A DNA stretch of 64,000 nucleotides from JALYOC01 sp036675345 (GCA_036675345.1 JAKFFE010000031.1:241253-305252), one strand, 5' to 3'; shown: positions 9,153 to 18,566, counted from the first letter of the stretch. The notes: generated from the sequence alone by a model not told the origin. Program-made: numbers and translations.

Positions 9153-10625
9153 TCAGACCTTGGTGCCGCCCACAGTCATGTCGTCGATCCGCAGGGTGGG
9201 CAGGCCCACTCCCACCGGGACGCCCTGGCCGTCCTTGCCGCAGGTGCCCATCCCCGGATCCGGCATCGGGTCGCAGCCCACCATCGAGACCTTCTTCAAG
9301 GCCTCCGGCCCGACCCCGATCAGCACCGCGCCCTTCACCGGCCGACCCAGCTTGCCGTTCTCGATCTGGTAGGCCTCGTTGACCTCGAACACGAAGTTCC
9401 CGTTGGTGATGTCCACCTGGCCGCCGCCGAACTGCGCGCAGTACAGGCCGCTCTTCACCGAGCCGATGATGTCCTCCGGCAGGTCGTCGCCCGGCGCCAG
9501 ATAGGTGTTGGTCATCCGGGGGAGCGGCATGTGCTTGAAGGACTCCCGCCGCCCGCTGCCGGTGCTGCGCTGACCCATCAGCTTGGCGTTCAGCGCGTCG
9601 TACATGTAGCCCTTGAGCACCCCGTTCTCGATCAGCACCTTGCGCTCGCCGGGGTTGCCCTCGTCGTCCAGGTTGATCGACCCGCGGCTGTTGGCCACCG
9701 TGCCGTCGTCGATCACCGTCACCTTGGAGGAGGCCACCTGCTGGCCCAGCTTCCCCGCAAACAGGGAGGTCTTCTTGCGGATGAAGTCCGCCTCCAGTCC
9801 GTGCCCCACCGCCTCATGGAGCAGGATCCCGGACCAGCCCGGGGCCAGCACCACCGTCTGCTGACCGCCCTTGGCCTCCACCGCGCCCAGGGTGGCGACC
9901 GCCTGGCGCGCCGCCTCGCGGGCCACGTGCTCGGGGGTGAAGTTCTCCCAGTGGGAGAAGCCCACCCGGCCGCCACCGCCGAAGAAGCCGGTGCGGCGCT
10001 CCTGCTTCTTGCCCTCCGCCACCACCTGCACCGACAGCCGGCACAGATCCTGGACGTCCTCGGCGAAGCGTCCGTCGGTGTTGGCGATCCAGATCCGCTT
10101 GGTGGTGTCCGCGTAGCTGGCGGTGACCTGCTTTACCCGGGGGTCGAAGGCGTGCGCCGCCTTGTCCGCCCGGACGATCAGCTCCACCTTGCGGTCCACG
10201 TCCACCTCCGAGAGGGGGACTGCCACCCGGTAGTACATCGGGGTGGCGATCCGGCTGACCTTCACCGACCGCTCCGAACCTCCCCCGGAGGCGATCAGCG
10301 CCGCGGTGGCGGCGGCGCGGAACAGGGCCGGCTCATCCAGGTCGTCGGAGTAGGCGTAGCCGACCTTGGCCCCGCTGATCACCCGGATCCCCACCCCCTG
10401 GGTGAGGCCGGTCTGGGCGCTCTTGACCTTGCGCTCCTCCATCACCACCGCGGTCATCACCGCGCGCTCCACGTAGACTTCGGCGAAGTCGCCGCCGCGG
10501 GTCATCGCCGCCGCCAGCAGCCGCTCGATCAGCGGGATGGGGAGCAGCGGGCGCACCAGCACCGGCTCTGCCGCCATCATGGATTTCGTCTTCTTCGCGC
10601 TCTTCGCAGCCTGCCTGCTCGCCAA
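9153..10625 (-). CDS. tldD: TldD metalloprotease
   Basis: 490 aa. The zinc motif HEAVGH (HExxxH, residues 270-275) sits in the expected context LLHEAVGHGLEADFIRKK, and a downstream GSGRRESFKHMPLPRMTN segment matches the family. The start is TTG at 10625 with a strong AAGGAGG seven bases upstream; internal ATGs lie too close to the conserved N-terminal domain. It is the first gene of the tldD-pmbA unit and is the catalytic subunit that pulls extended peptides into the TldD/E cavity. It is divergent from the FHA gene with a 103-bp gap. Confidence 0.93.
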   Translation of the reverse strand: MASRQAAKSAKKTKSMMAAEPVLVRPLLPIPLIERLLAAAMTRGGDFAEVYVERAVMTAVVMEERKVKSAQTGLTQGVGIRVISGAKVGYAYSDDLDEPALFRAAATAALIASGGGSERSVKVSRIATPMYYRVAVPLSEVDVDRKVELIVRADKAAHAFDPRVKQVTASYADTTKRIWIANTDGRFAEDVQDLCRLSVQVVAEGKKQERRTGFFGGGGRVGFSHWENFTPEHVAREAARQAVATLGAVEAKGGQQTVVLAPGWSGILLHEAVGHGLEADFIRKKTSLFAGKLGQQVASSKVTVIDDGTVANSRGSINLDDEGNPGERKVLIENGVLKGYMYDALNAKLMGQRSTGSGRRESFKHMPLPRMTNTYLAPGDDLPEDIIGSVKSGLYCAQFGGGQVDITNGNFVFEVNEAYQIENGKLGRPVKGAVLIGVGPEALKKVSMVGCDPMPDPGMGTCGKDGQGVPVGVGLPTLRIDDMTVGGTKV

Positions 10626-10728
10626 GGAACGGCCTCCTTACCTGTGCGCAAGTCACGCAAAGGGACGGGGACAGTAACGACGCGCCTCGACACCGGCAAC
10701 GGTCCGCGCTGTAATTCCAGCCACTTCC

Positions 10729-12633
10729 ATGGGAACTCGCAGCGGCGCCCGACCCGGCTACCAGACCGGCAACGAATATCCCGCAACGGATGAACCCGTT
10801 GAGGACGGGCGTGACATCTACGGCGAGGACGATCCACTGCCCGAAGACCTCGCCGGCGGGGCCGCCCCGCAAGGCGACGAGGACGACGAGGTGGAGTCCA
10901 CCCGCGCCGGTCCGCCCCGCAAGCTGGTGATCCTGGCCGGCCCGGAGAAGGGCAAGGTCAAGCGGCTGACCGGCGTGCGGATGGTGATCGGCCGCGCCAC
11001 CGGCTGCCACATCCAGGTCGAGGACCGGTCGATCAGCCGCCGCCACCTGGAGCTGATCCAGGGAGAGAAGGGAGTGCTGTTGCGCGACCTGGTCTCCGGC
11101 AACGGCACCAAGGTCAACGGCGAGCGGGTGGATGAGAAGCTGCTCCGCCACGAGGACGTGATCGAGATCGGCGCCACCAAGCTCCAGTTCGTGGACGAGC
11201 TGGAGGCGGTGAAGAAGGCGCGCGAGGAGGCGGACCGCAAGCAGGAGGAGGTTCGCCGGACCAAGGAGGAGCGCGAGGCGAAGAAGCTGGAGGCGGCCGC
11301 CGCCGCCAAGCAGAAGGCGGAGGACGACGCCAAGCGCGCGGAGGAGGAGAAGCAGGCCGCCGAGGAGGCCCGCTACCGCTCCAGCCTCAAGGGCCGCTGG
11401 GAGTCCTATTCGCTGCAGCAGCGGATCGGCGCCATCGGCGGGTCCCTGCTGGCGGTGCTCCTGATCTGGGTGGTGCTCTCCACGATCTTCCGCGAGGCGG
11501 TGGCCCCGCCGCCGGATGCCCGCGAGCTGGCCGCCACCCGGAAGATGGACGCGGCCCGGATCGCGATGATGGATGGCCGCTTCGGCGACGCGGTGGATCT
11601 GATCGAGTCCGCCGAGCGGATCAAGACCGGGATCGACGAGGACAGCCTGGGGGACGTGGCCCGCAAGGAGCTGGCGGCGATCAAGTCGCTGGAGCTGGCC
11701 CGGTCTCTGGTGGAGCAGCAGCGGTTCGACGACGCCCGCGCCGAGCTGGCCCGGACCCCGGAGGCCTCGGAGAAGCGGATCCTGGAGCGGCAGGCGCTGG
11801 AGCAGGAGATCCTCTCCAAGCAGGCCGACTATCTGGAGAAGAGCGCCCAGGACGCGCTGGACGCGCTGGATCCGGCCACCGCCGCCCAGTTCATTGAACA
11901 GCTCCCCGACGAGCGGAAGACCCGGATGAAGGGGCGGCTGGAGGAGGTGGAGGCGCTGGTCCAGAAGCAGCAGCAGATGGACCAGGAGCGCAGCACCGCC
12001 GACAAGCAGCGCAACCAGGTCCGGGCGGTGCAGGCCCGCAAGGCCTTCGTGGACAACGCGTTCCGTCCGGTGGAGCGGAAGTTCCACGCCATGGACTTTC
12101 CCCGCGCGGTGCTGGAGTGCGACCGGGTGGTGGACGCCTACCGCGGCGACGAGGACATCCGCAGCCGGGCCCGCACCCTCAAGGCGCTGATCCCGACCTT
12201 TGCCCGCAGCTGGGAGGACGCCCAGAAGAAGGTCCGGGCCCGGGCGATGGAGAGCGCCCTGCGGCCCCTGCAGAAGGCCCACTCGCTGTACCAGCAGATC
12301 GCGCTCCCGGGCAGCCTGGGGGATCTGCTGGACGAACAGCTGGCGGACGCCCAGAACGCGGCCGCCAAGGCGGCGGTGGCCCGCAACGACTTGGGGACCG
12401 CCACCCAGCTGTACCGGGACATCCTCCGCCGCTCCCCGGGCGACGAGCGGGCCCAGCAGGGCCTGGCCAAGATGGGGCAGCGGGCGGACGATCTGTACCT
12501 GGAGGCCTACATGATCCGGGAGCGGGATCCGAAGCAGTCCATCGCCAAGCTCAAGCTGGTGATGCAGGTGGCTCCCAAGGGATCGGACGCCTACCAGAAG
12601 GCAGAAACCACGCTCCGCTTGATGGAGCCTTGA
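10729..12633 (+). CDS. FHA domain membrane protein with coiled coil and TPR-like tail
   Basis: 634 aa. An acidic N-terminus (1-60) is followed by an FHA domain at about 64-157 with the phosphothreonine-binding signature GR (88-89), SxxRRH (101-106) and NGT (125-127). A charged Ala/Glu/Lys coiled coil spans about 160-215, a single transmembrane helix 234-253, and the rest is helical with TPR-like repeats. FHA domains bind phosphothreonine, so the cytoplasmic half could read the output of Hanks kinases such as those at 0.7-6.5 kb. No strong Shine-Dalgarno precedes the ATG. It is 23 bp upstream of the double-CNB gene and probably in the same operon. Confidence 0.85.
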   Translation: MGTRSGARPGYQTGNEYPATDEPVEDGRDIYGEDDPLPEDLAGGAAPQGDEDDEVESTRAGPPRKLVILAGPEKGKVKRLTGVRMVIGRATGCHIQVEDRSISRRHLELIQGEKGVLLRDLVSGNGTKVNGERVDEKLLRHEDVIEIGATKLQFVDELEAVKKAREEADRKQEEVRRTKEEREAKKLEAAAAAKQKAEDDAKRAEEEKQAAEEARYRSSLKGRWESYSLQQRIGAIGGSLLAVLLIWVVLSTIFREAVAPPPDARELAATRKMDAARIAMMDGRFGDAVDLIESAERIKTGIDEDSLGDVARKELAAIKSLELARSLVEQQRFDDARAELARTPEASEKRILERQALEQEILSKQADYLEKSAQDALDALDPATAAQFIEQLPDERKTRMKGRLEEVEALVQKQQQMDQERSTADKQRNQVRAVQARKAFVDNAFRPVERKFHAMDFPRAVLECDRVVDAYRGDEDIRSRARTLKALIPTFARSWEDAQKKVRARAMESALRPLQKAHSLYQQIALPGSLGDLLDEQLADAQNAAAKAAVARNDLGTATQLYRDILRRSPGDERAQQGLAKMGQRADDLYLEAYMIRERDPKQSIAKLKLVMQVAPKGSDAYQKAETTLRLMEP

Positions 12634-12656
12634 ACTAACGCCACAGTCCCGTCCCT

Positions 12657-14006
12657 ATGAGCCACCTGCGTGAGCTGGGGATGGACCTCCTCGACGAGAA
12701 GCAGTTCGAGAAGGCGCTCGCCGTGTTTGCCGAGGCAGTGCGCCGGCTGCCCAACGACCACCGGTCGCGGATGCTGGCCGCCCGCTGTCTGGTGGAGCTG
12801 GGCGAGAAGGAGCGCGCGGTGACCGCGCTGCACGCCTGCGCCGAGGGGCTGCTCAAGCGGGACTACCTGCTCTCCGCCATCGCCGCCTGCAAGATCGCGC
12901 TGGGCCACAGCCCCCACGAGCGCCGGCTCAAGGACACCCTCTCCCGGATCCACTCCCGCGCCGCCCGCGCGGTGGGCGGCAAGGCCCAGGTGCCCCCGCC
13001 GCTCCCGCCCGAACAGCTCTACGACGGCAAGGTGGAGACGGATCTGATGACCCTGCAGGGAGAGGAGCTGACCAACCGCGCCATCGAGGTGCTGGCCGCC
13101 CCCGACCCCGGCGGCGTCGCCGATCCCAACGCCCGCCCCCCGTTGCCGCTGTTCGCGGACCTGGAGCGGGACGCGTTCGTGGACCTGGTGGGCCGGATGA
13201 CCTACCGGGAGACCAAGCCGGACGAGGTGATCTCCCAGGAGGGGCAGGGCGGAGACGCGATCTGGGTGCTGGTGGCCGGCCGGGCCGCGGTCAGCCGGCA
13301 GATGGATCAGGAGCGCAAGACCCTGGGGTCGCTGGGCGGCGGTTCGATCTTCGGGGAGATCTCCATGCTCACCGGGGCCCAGCCCACCGCCACCGTCACC
13401 GCGGTGGTGGAGACCGACGTGTTCGAGATCAAGCGCGAACACCTCAACCAGGTGGCCAAGTCCCACCCCTCGGTGCCCCAGGTGCTGGCGGACTTCGCCC
13501 AGGCCCGCATGGCGAAGAACCTGATGGCCACCTCGCCCTTGTTCCAGCAGATCCCGGAGGCGGACCGGGCGCAGTTGCTGCAGCACTTCACCTTCCGCGC
13601 CCTGGCCCCCAACGAGAAGGCGCTGGTGGAGGGCGAGCACTCCCCGGGGCTGTTCCTGGTCCTGGCCGGCGAGCTGGTGGTCCAGAAGGAGGACCCGGCC
13701 GGCGGCCTGGTCTCGCTGGGGATCCTGCGCGAGGGCGATGTGGCGGGGGAGATCTCCCTGCTCACCGGGCTGCGCGCCACCGCCACCGTGGCCGCCACCC
13801 GCAAGACCGCCACCGCGTTTTTGGACCGCAAGGACTTCGCCGAGCTGACGGTGGCCTTCCCCAACACCCGGACCTATCTGGAGACCCTCTCCGATCGCCG
13901 GCTCAAGCAGATCGGCGAGGCCCTGCGGCCGGCGGAGATCATCGACGCCGACGAGCTGGTGATGGAGCCCGAGCTCCCCGAGCCGCCCAAGTCCGAGGTC
14001 CGGTAG
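12657..14006 (+). CDS. TPR protein with two cyclic-nucleotide-binding-like domains
   Basis: 449 aa. A TPR-like N-terminus (about 1-100) precedes two CNB folds at about 165-290 and 290-415. The phosphate-binding cassettes read FGEISMLTGAQPTATV and AGEISLLTGLRATATV: both keep the Glu but lack the Arg of the canonical PRxATV. Cyclic nucleotide binding is therefore doubtful; they may be structural or bind another ligand. There is no effector or DNA-binding domain. It sits between the FHA protein and a small membrane-anchored protein, consistent with a shared signalling or scaffold role. Confidence 0.8.
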   Translation: MSHLRELGMDLLDEKQFEKALAVFAEAVRRLPNDHRSRMLAARCLVELGEKERAVTALHACAEGLLKRDYLLSAIAACKIALGHSPHERRLKDTLSRIHSRAARAVGGKAQVPPPLPPEQLYDGKVETDLMTLQGEELTNRAIEVLAAPDPGGVADPNARPPLPLFADLERDAFVDLVGRMTYRETKPDEVISQEGQGGDAIWVLVAGRAAVSRQMDQERKTLGSLGGGSIFGEISMLTGAQPTATVTAVVETDVFEIKREHLNQVAKSHPSVPQVLADFAQARMAKNLMATSPLFQQIPEADRAQLLQHFTFRALAPNEKALVEGEHSPGLFLVLAGELVVQKEDPAGGLVSLGILREGDVAGEISLLTGLRATATVAATRKTATAFLDRKDFAELTVAFPNTRTYLETLSDRRLKQIGEALRPAEIIDADELVMEPELPEPPKSEVR

Positions 14007-14010
14007 CGCG

Positions 14011-14505
14011 ATGCAGCTGGATCGCTCCAAGCTGATCCTGCTGGCCGCCGGGCTGGCGGTGGTGGGACTGGGGCTGTGGCTCTGGCCCACCCGGGCCCAG
14101 ACCCCGGAGGACCGGATCCGTCACCAGGTGGAGCAGATGGCGGAGGCCGCCGGGAAGCGCGACCTGGGCTTCATCCTCGAGCAGATCTCCGAGCAGTTCG
14201 CAGGCCAGGGCGGCGCGGACAAGGCCCAGCTCAAGGGGATCCTCGCCGCCCAGATGTTCCGGGGGGAGTTCGTGGAGGTGGTGCCGCTGGACCTGGAGGT
14301 CACCTTGGAGGGCGAGAGCCAGGCGACCTTCTCCGGCAAGTTCCTCTTCGCCCGCAAGGCCGGGCAGGATCTGGCGGCCGCGGCGGAGACCGGTTCGCTG
14401 ACCGGCTACCGGATCGACGCCACCCTGGTCCGGGAGACGGACGGGGAGTGGCGCTTCCGCACCGCCGAGCACGGACGGCTCAGCGGCGCCGACCTGTTTC
14501 CCTAG
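14011..14505 (+). CDS. Small membrane-anchored NTF2-like protein
   Basis: 164 aa. An N-terminal transmembrane or uncleaved signal helix (about 8-25, LILLAAGLAVVGLGLWLW) is followed by a domain with an NTF2/SnoaL-like pattern: a helix with RHQVEQMAEAAGKRDLGFIL, then alternating strands ending in GEWRFRTAEHG. It starts 4 bp after the CNB gene, so it belongs to that operon. Its stop overlaps the stop of the convergent TPR gene (CTAG). Such domains usually bind small ligands or mediate assembly; no active-site residues can be named. Confidence 0.7.
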   Translation: MQLDRSKLILLAAGLAVVGLGLWLWPTRAQTPEDRIRHQVEQMAEAAGKRDLGFILEQISEQFAGQGGADKAQLKGILAAQMFRGEFVEVVPLDLEVTLEGESQATFSGKFLFARKAGQDLAAAAETGSLTGYRIDATLVRETDGEWRFRTAEHGRLSGADLFP

Positions 14506-15362
14506 GGCACGTCCACTGCCAATGCGCTGGCCGCCGAGGTCCGGGAGGCCTCCACCCGCGCCGCCAGGGCCGGGGTGAACGATCCCTCCCGCTGCAGGGC
14601 GGCCACCGCCGCGTCTACCCCCGCCGGGTCTCCGCTGCGCCGGGCCACTGCCAGGGCCAGCCCCAGCCGCGCCGAGGGGTGCTGGGCGTTCCCGGCCAGC
14701 GCCCGCCGGTAGCTGGCCACCGCCTCGGGCAGGTCCCCGACCTCCGCCAGCAGGTCGGCGTGCAGCGAGTGGATCCGCGGCTCGCCGGACGCGATCTGCG
14801 CCGCGCGGGAGAGGGTGGCCAGCGCCAGATCGGTGCGGCCGGTGGCCAGCTGGGCCCGGGCCAGCACGTACTCCAGGTCCAGCCGCCGCAGCCCGCCCAC
14901 GGTCCGCTCGGACATCTGGGTGACCCCCTCCGCGGCCCGGCCGGCGCCCACCGCCAGCAGCGCCTGGGCGGAGAAGCGCTCCTCCACCTCCGAGTCCTCC
15001 TTCACCGCCACCGCCAGATGCAGCCCGGCCTGCCGCTGGGCGTCCGGATCGCCGTGGACCACCCCCAGCTCCGCCAGCACCCGGGCGGCCAGGGCGTGGG
15101 CGTCCCCGCCGCGCACGCTGGACTGCAGCGCCGGCTCCAGGATCTGCAGCGCGGCCCTCAGATCCGAGGGCGCGTCCAGGCGGATCAGCTGCCGCGCCTG
15201 CTCGATCGCCGCGGTGGCCTGCTGCTTGTCCACCCCCCGGCGGTAGGCGAAGAACACCGCCAGCGCCAGCAGCGACCCCACCACCACCACCTGGGTCAGC
15301 ACCGAACGCAGCGACTCCTGCTTCTTCCAGTCGTCTGCGCCTTCCGGGGTCTGGGATTCCAT
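14502..15362 (-). CDS. Membrane-anchored TPR protein
   Basis: 286 aa. One transmembrane helix at about 22-40 (VLTQVVVVGSLLALAVFFAY) is followed by Arg and a periplasmic helical domain with TPR-like pairs (ARQLIRLDAPSDLRAALQIL, ALATLSRAAQIASGEPRIHS, AVASYRRALAGNAQHPSARL). The ATG at 15362 has GGAGGAG upstream. It is convergent with the NTF2-like gene, sharing four bases at the stops, and divergent from thrB. It could be a protein-interaction adaptor of the envelope. No more precise function is visible. Confidence 0.75.
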   Translation of the reverse strand: MESQTPEGADDWKKQESLRSVLTQVVVVGSLLALAVFFAYRRGVDKQQATAAIEQARQLIRLDAPSDLRAALQILEPALQSSVRGGDAHALAARVLAELGVVHGDPDAQRQAGLHLAVAVKEDSEVEERFSAQALLAVGAGRAAEGVTQMSERTVGGLRRLDLEYVLARAQLATGRTDLALATLSRAAQIASGEPRIHSLHADLLAEVGDLPEAVASYRRALAGNAQHPSARLGLALAVARRSGDPAGVDAAVAALQREGSFTPALAARVEASRTSAASALAVDVP

Positions 15363-15467
15363 GCCGCGCAGGTTCTCCTCCGGAGAGGGACGCTGTCAAA
15401 GGAGACCCCGGTCGGTGGTAGTTGTTGGTTGGGCGGCACACTTCGGTATCGGTGCCCGGGAGACACG

Positions 15468-16439
15468 GTGGCGATCTACGCGGCGCTGACAGCAGAGGAT
15501 CTGGACGCGGTCTCCCACTCCTATGGATTGGGCCAGCCGCTGGAGGCGATCGGGATCCCCCAGGGGTCGATCAACAGCAACTACCGGCTGCAGACCCCCG
15601 GGGGGCGGCTGTTCCTGCGTCACACCACCGCCCGCTCGGCGGCGGATCTGCAGTTCGAGGCCCAGCTGCTGGCCCACCTGGGGGAGTCCGGCTTCCCCGG
15701 GCCGCGGATCGTCCCCACCGTCCGCGGGGAGCCGTTCCTTCCCCTGGCCGGGGGCCGGGTGACCCTGTTCCACTACCTGGCGGGAGAGGAGCTGAACCGC
15801 TCCCAGCTGACCACCGATCACCTGGAGCGGCTGGGGGCAGAGCTGGGGAAGCTGCACCGGCTGGGCAACGCGTTTCTCGGAGAGCGGGAGAACCCCTACG
15901 ACGACGCCACCGTGGAGGGCTGGCTGCGGGAGCTGGAGCTCCACTCCGATCCCCAGCTGCGGGCGATCGCCGCGGAGCTGCTCTCCCTGCTGGCGCGGAC
16001 CCGCCGCCCGCACCGGGCGCTGATCCCGCGCGGGGTGATCCACGCCGACATCTTTTTGGACAACGTGAAGTGGCTGGGAGACCGGGTGAGCGCGATCTTC
16101 GACTTCGAGATGGCCTGCCGGGACGCGCTGATCCTGGACGTGGCGATCACCCTCAACGCCTGGTGCTTCGAGGACCGCTACCAGCCCGCCCTGTGCGCCG
16201 CCCTGCTGCGCGGCTACCAGCAGGAGCGTCCGTTCCAGCCGGGGGAGGCCGAGCACCTGCTGGACTTCGCCCTCTTCGGCGCCATCCGCTACACCGCCTC
16301 CCGCATCCGGGACTTCCACCTCTCGCCGCTGCCCCCGGAGCGACTGGCCCGCAAGGACTTCCGCACCTACCTGGCCCGGGCCCGGCAACTCTCGGCCCTG
16401 GACAGCGCCGGGTTCTTGCGGCTGCTGGGCCTGGAGTAG
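15468..16439 (+). CDS. thrB: Homoserine kinase, type II (ThrB, APH fold)
   Basis: 323 aa. It phosphorylates homoserine in threonine synthesis. The sequence fits the aminoglycoside-phosphotransferase-like homoserine kinases: N-terminal IPQGSINSNYRLQTPGGRLF ligand loop, catalytic loop GVIHADIFLDNVKW (Asp in HAD-x-F-x-DN) and metal-binding IFDFEMACRD. The start is GTG at 15468, preceded by GGGAG at five bases; the frame stays open far upstream but those codons overlap other genes. An APH-fold kinase of another small molecule is possible, but the pattern fits ThrB well. Other threonine genes are not in the window. Confidence 0.85.
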   Translation: MAIYAALTAEDLDAVSHSYGLGQPLEAIGIPQGSINSNYRLQTPGGRLFLRHTTARSAADLQFEAQLLAHLGESGFPGPRIVPTVRGEPFLPLAGGRVTLFHYLAGEELNRSQLTTDHLERLGAELGKLHRLGNAFLGERENPYDDATVEGWLRELELHSDPQLRAIAAELLSLLARTRRPHRALIPRGVIHADIFLDNVKWLGDRVSAIFDFEMACRDALILDVAITLNAWCFEDRYQPALCAALLRGYQQERPFQPGEAEHLLDFALFGAIRYTASRIRDFHLSPLPPERLARKDFRTYLARARQLSALDSAGFLRLLGLE

Positions 16440-16510
16440 GGACGTCCGCTGGAGGAAAGAGGCGGTCGATAAGTCCTGCGCGCGGGGAGGGGGCCCGGCA
16501 CCATGGGGAG

Positions 16511-17449
16511 GTGGAACTGCTCTTCCTGATGGACCCCCTGGAGCGTGCCCAGCCGAACGCGGACACGACCTACGCGCTGTTGCGCGCCGCCCACACCCTG
16601 GGCCTGCGCACCCACGTGGCGCTGTCCGCCTCGCTGTCACTGGTGGGAGGCACCCCCTGGGTGCTCAGCCGCCCGGTGAAGGTCCCCGGGGGCACCGGCG
16701 CCCCCTTCGAATATCTGGGGCCGCCCCAGCGCCGCCGGGTGGACGAGTTTGGTTGCGCCTGGCTGCGCACCGACCCGCCCTTCGATTTGGCCTACGTGGA
16801 GACCACCTGGATCCTGGACCGGGTGGACCGGCAGAAGACGCTGCTGGTCAACGATCCCACCGGGGTCCGCGGCGCCAACGAGAAGCTCTATGGCCTGCGC
16901 TTCCCCCAGCTGGGGCCGCCTTCGCTGGTGACCTCCGATCGCCGCCTGCTGCTTGCCTTCGTGGAGGAGCACCGCGAGGTGGTGCTCAAGCCGCTGGACG
17001 CGGCGGGGGGCAGCGGGATCCTGTTCGCCCAGCAGGGGATGCGGGGGCTGACCGCGCTGCTGGAGGTGGCCACCGAGGGGGGCCGCCGCTGCGAGGCCCA
17101 GGCCTACCTGGCCAGCGCCGCCCAGGGGGACAAGCGGATCCTGCTGCTGGACGGCGAACCGCTGGGGGCGATCTTGCGGATCCACGGGGAAGGGGAGGAG
17201 CGAAACAACCTCCACCTGGGCGGGCACGCGGAGAGCGCCTCGCTGGACCGTCAGGACCGGGAGATCATCGAGACCCTGGCCCCGGCGCTGCGCGAGGACG
17301 GGCTGTACTTCGTGGGGATCGACGTGATCGGTGGGAAGCTGACCGAGGTGAACGTCACCTCTCCCACCGGGATCCAGGAGCTGTCACAGTTCAACGGCGA
17401 GGACTACGCGGCCCGGGTGATCCGCTGGTGCCAGCAGCGGGGCCGCTGA
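16511..17449 (+). CDS. gshB: Glutathione synthetase
   Basis: 312 aa, the family's usual size. It ligates gamma-glutamylcysteine and glycine using ATP. The ATP-grasp signature is clear: FLMDPLERAQPNADTTYALL at the start, RTDPPFDLAYVETTWILDR, VLKPLDAAGGSGI, and the C-terminal GIDVIGGKLTEVNVTSPTGI. The GTG at 16511 aligns with the usual N-terminus; the only nearby purine-rich run directly abuts it, so ribosome binding looks weak. It is 71 bp after thrB and on the same strand. gshA is not in the window. Confidence 0.92.
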   Translation: MELLFLMDPLERAQPNADTTYALLRAAHTLGLRTHVALSASLSLVGGTPWVLSRPVKVPGGTGAPFEYLGPPQRRRVDEFGCAWLRTDPPFDLAYVETTWILDRVDRQKTLLVNDPTGVRGANEKLYGLRFPQLGPPSLVTSDRRLLLAFVEEHREVVLKPLDAAGGSGILFAQQGMRGLTALLEVATEGGRRCEAQAYLASAAQGDKRILLLDGEPLGAILRIHGEGEERNNLHLGGHAESASLDRQDREIIETLAPALREDGLYFVGIDVIGGKLTEVNVTSPTGIQELSQFNGEDYAARVIRWCQQRGR

Positions 17450-17494
17450 CGGTTTGTCCGCCGGCCCCCGCCCCGGCAGTGACAAACTGACGCA
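17450..17494. terminator. Hairpin between convergent genes (possible bidirectional terminator)
   Basis: GTTTGTC (17452-17458) pairs with GACAAAC (17481-17487), and inside this GCCGG pairs with CCGGC, leaving a C-rich loop. It occupies the short gap between gshB and the convergent lipoprotein gene. No U-run follows on either strand, so this is a structural guess. Confidence 0.35.
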
Positions 17495-17974
17495 CTAGAT
17501 TCCGGAGAGGATCTTCCACTCTCCGCCGACCTTCTTCAGCCACATCTTCATCAGATCGGTCTGCCGGACCGGCTTGGTCTTGAGGCCGGGCAGGTCGTAC
17601 TGGGCGTCGAACTGGTAGACCACCGCCGCGGTCTGGGGATCCAGCACGTCCACCGTCCGGATGTTGAAGGTGGCCCGCATGTTCTCCAGCTGGCTCAGCC
17701 GCTTGGGCAGCACCTCCCGCATGTCGCGGTAGTGGAGGTCATCCTCCACCGAACCGGTGCCGGCGCCGTCGTGGAAGGACTCGGAGAGCAGCGCCAGGAT
17801 CGCGTTGGCGTCCCGGCGCTCCAGCGCCTGCCGGTAGGTGTCCACCACCGCGATCACCGCCCGGGTGTCGTCGGTGTCCGGGATGTCCGTCCCCGGGATT
17901 TTCCGGGAGGCGCAGCCGGTGGCCAGGGCGGCGCCGACCAGCGCCAGCCCGAGGGTGCGAAGGGAAGAAACCAT
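17495..17974 (-). CDS. Lipoprotein with NTF2-like domain
   Basis: 159 aa from the ATG at 17974, which gives a standard lipoprotein signal (MVSSLRTLGLALVGAALATGC, Cys21 as the lipidation site). An ATG at 17998 would add eight residues and is less typical. The mature part (VVDTYRQALERRDANAILAL onward, ending VGGEWKILSGI) fits the NTF2-like superfamily. It lies downstream of a DUF2505 gene on the same strand, with a gap of about 33 bp. Probable inner- or outer-membrane lipoprotein; ligand unknown. Confidence 0.75.
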   Translation of the reverse strand: MVSSLRTLGLALVGAALATGCASRKIPGTDIPDTDDTRAVIAVVDTYRQALERRDANAILALLSESFHDGAGTGSVEDDLHYRDMREVLPKRLSQLENMRATFNIRTVDVLDPQTAAVVYQFDAQYDLPGLKTKPVRQTDLMKMWLKKVGGEWKILSGI

Positions 17975-18007
17975 GGGGGGCTCTTTAGCAGCCTTCATGC
18001 CAACGAC

Positions 18008-18529
18008 TTACTTGCGGAACACCTCCGCCAGGAAGCGGTTCATCACCGGGGGCTCGCCCTCCAGGATCTTCATCCCCTCCGCGTGGATCACCCGCTCGGC
18101 GATCATCGCCAACGGCTTGAGGAAGAAGGGGACCTTGACCTGGATCTCCCCGCTGGCGGTGCGCTCCACCTGGCCGTTCACCTCGCGCAGCTTCAGCGAC
18201 CCGGTGTTGACCAGCATGCTGGCGATGGAGTTCGAGGTGGGCACGTTGGTGAAGGTCAGCTCCTTCTTCTTCTTGTCGTAGGAGGAGGTCTCCACGAAGG
18301 CGAACCACTCCGGCGGGATCTCCTTGGGGCCAATCGCCTTGATCACCGGCTGGGGCCGGTAGCGCACCTTGCGGTGGATCACCGTTCCCTGATCCTTGAG
18401 TTCCAGCACCTGTGCCTCCAGCAGCACCCCGTGGTGGGCCAGCAGGAAGGGCGTGTAGCGATCGTCCATCATCGCCCGCTCCACCTCGTCCACGGTCCCG
18501 GCGATCCGCTGCTTCAGCTCGAACTTCAT
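18008..18529 (-). CDS. DUF2505 family protein
   Basis: 173 aa from the ATG at 18529, which has GAGGAG at nine bases; an in-frame start at 18625 would overlap the next gene by about 60 bp and adds a non-conserved leader. The sequence (MKFELKQRIAGTVDEVERAM, KGPKEIPPEW-like middle, IQVKVPFFLKPLAMIAERVI) fits DUF2505, a START/SRPBCC-like fold thought to bind hydrophobic ligands. There are no signal peptide or membrane segments. It sits between the membrane peptidase gene and the NTF2-like lipoprotein on the same strand. Confidence 0.75.
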   Translation of the reverse strand: MKFELKQRIAGTVDEVERAMMDDRYTPFLLAHHGVLLEAQVLELKDQGTVIHRKVRYRPQPVIKAIGPKEIPPEWFAFVETSSYDKKKKELTFTNVPTSNSIASMLVNTGSLKLREVNGQVERTASGEIQVKVPFFLKPLAMIAERVIHAEGMKILEGEPPVMNRFLAEVFRK

Positions 18530-18566
18530 GTGCTGGTTCTCCTCAAGGCGTCTGTGCCGGCACCGC

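Noticed and set aside
3449..9382. A 1977-codon open frame on the + strand
   Set aside because: It runs antisense to the kinases, ParB-like and TldD/PmbA genes, is rich in Gln/His/Arg/Gly low complexity, and arises from high-GC codon bias. Conserved motifs lie on the minus strand.
10333..12282. A 649-codon open frame on the - strand
   Set aside because: It overlaps the 5' end of tldD and the FHA gene antisense; no domain signature, only Leu/Gly/His-rich composition.
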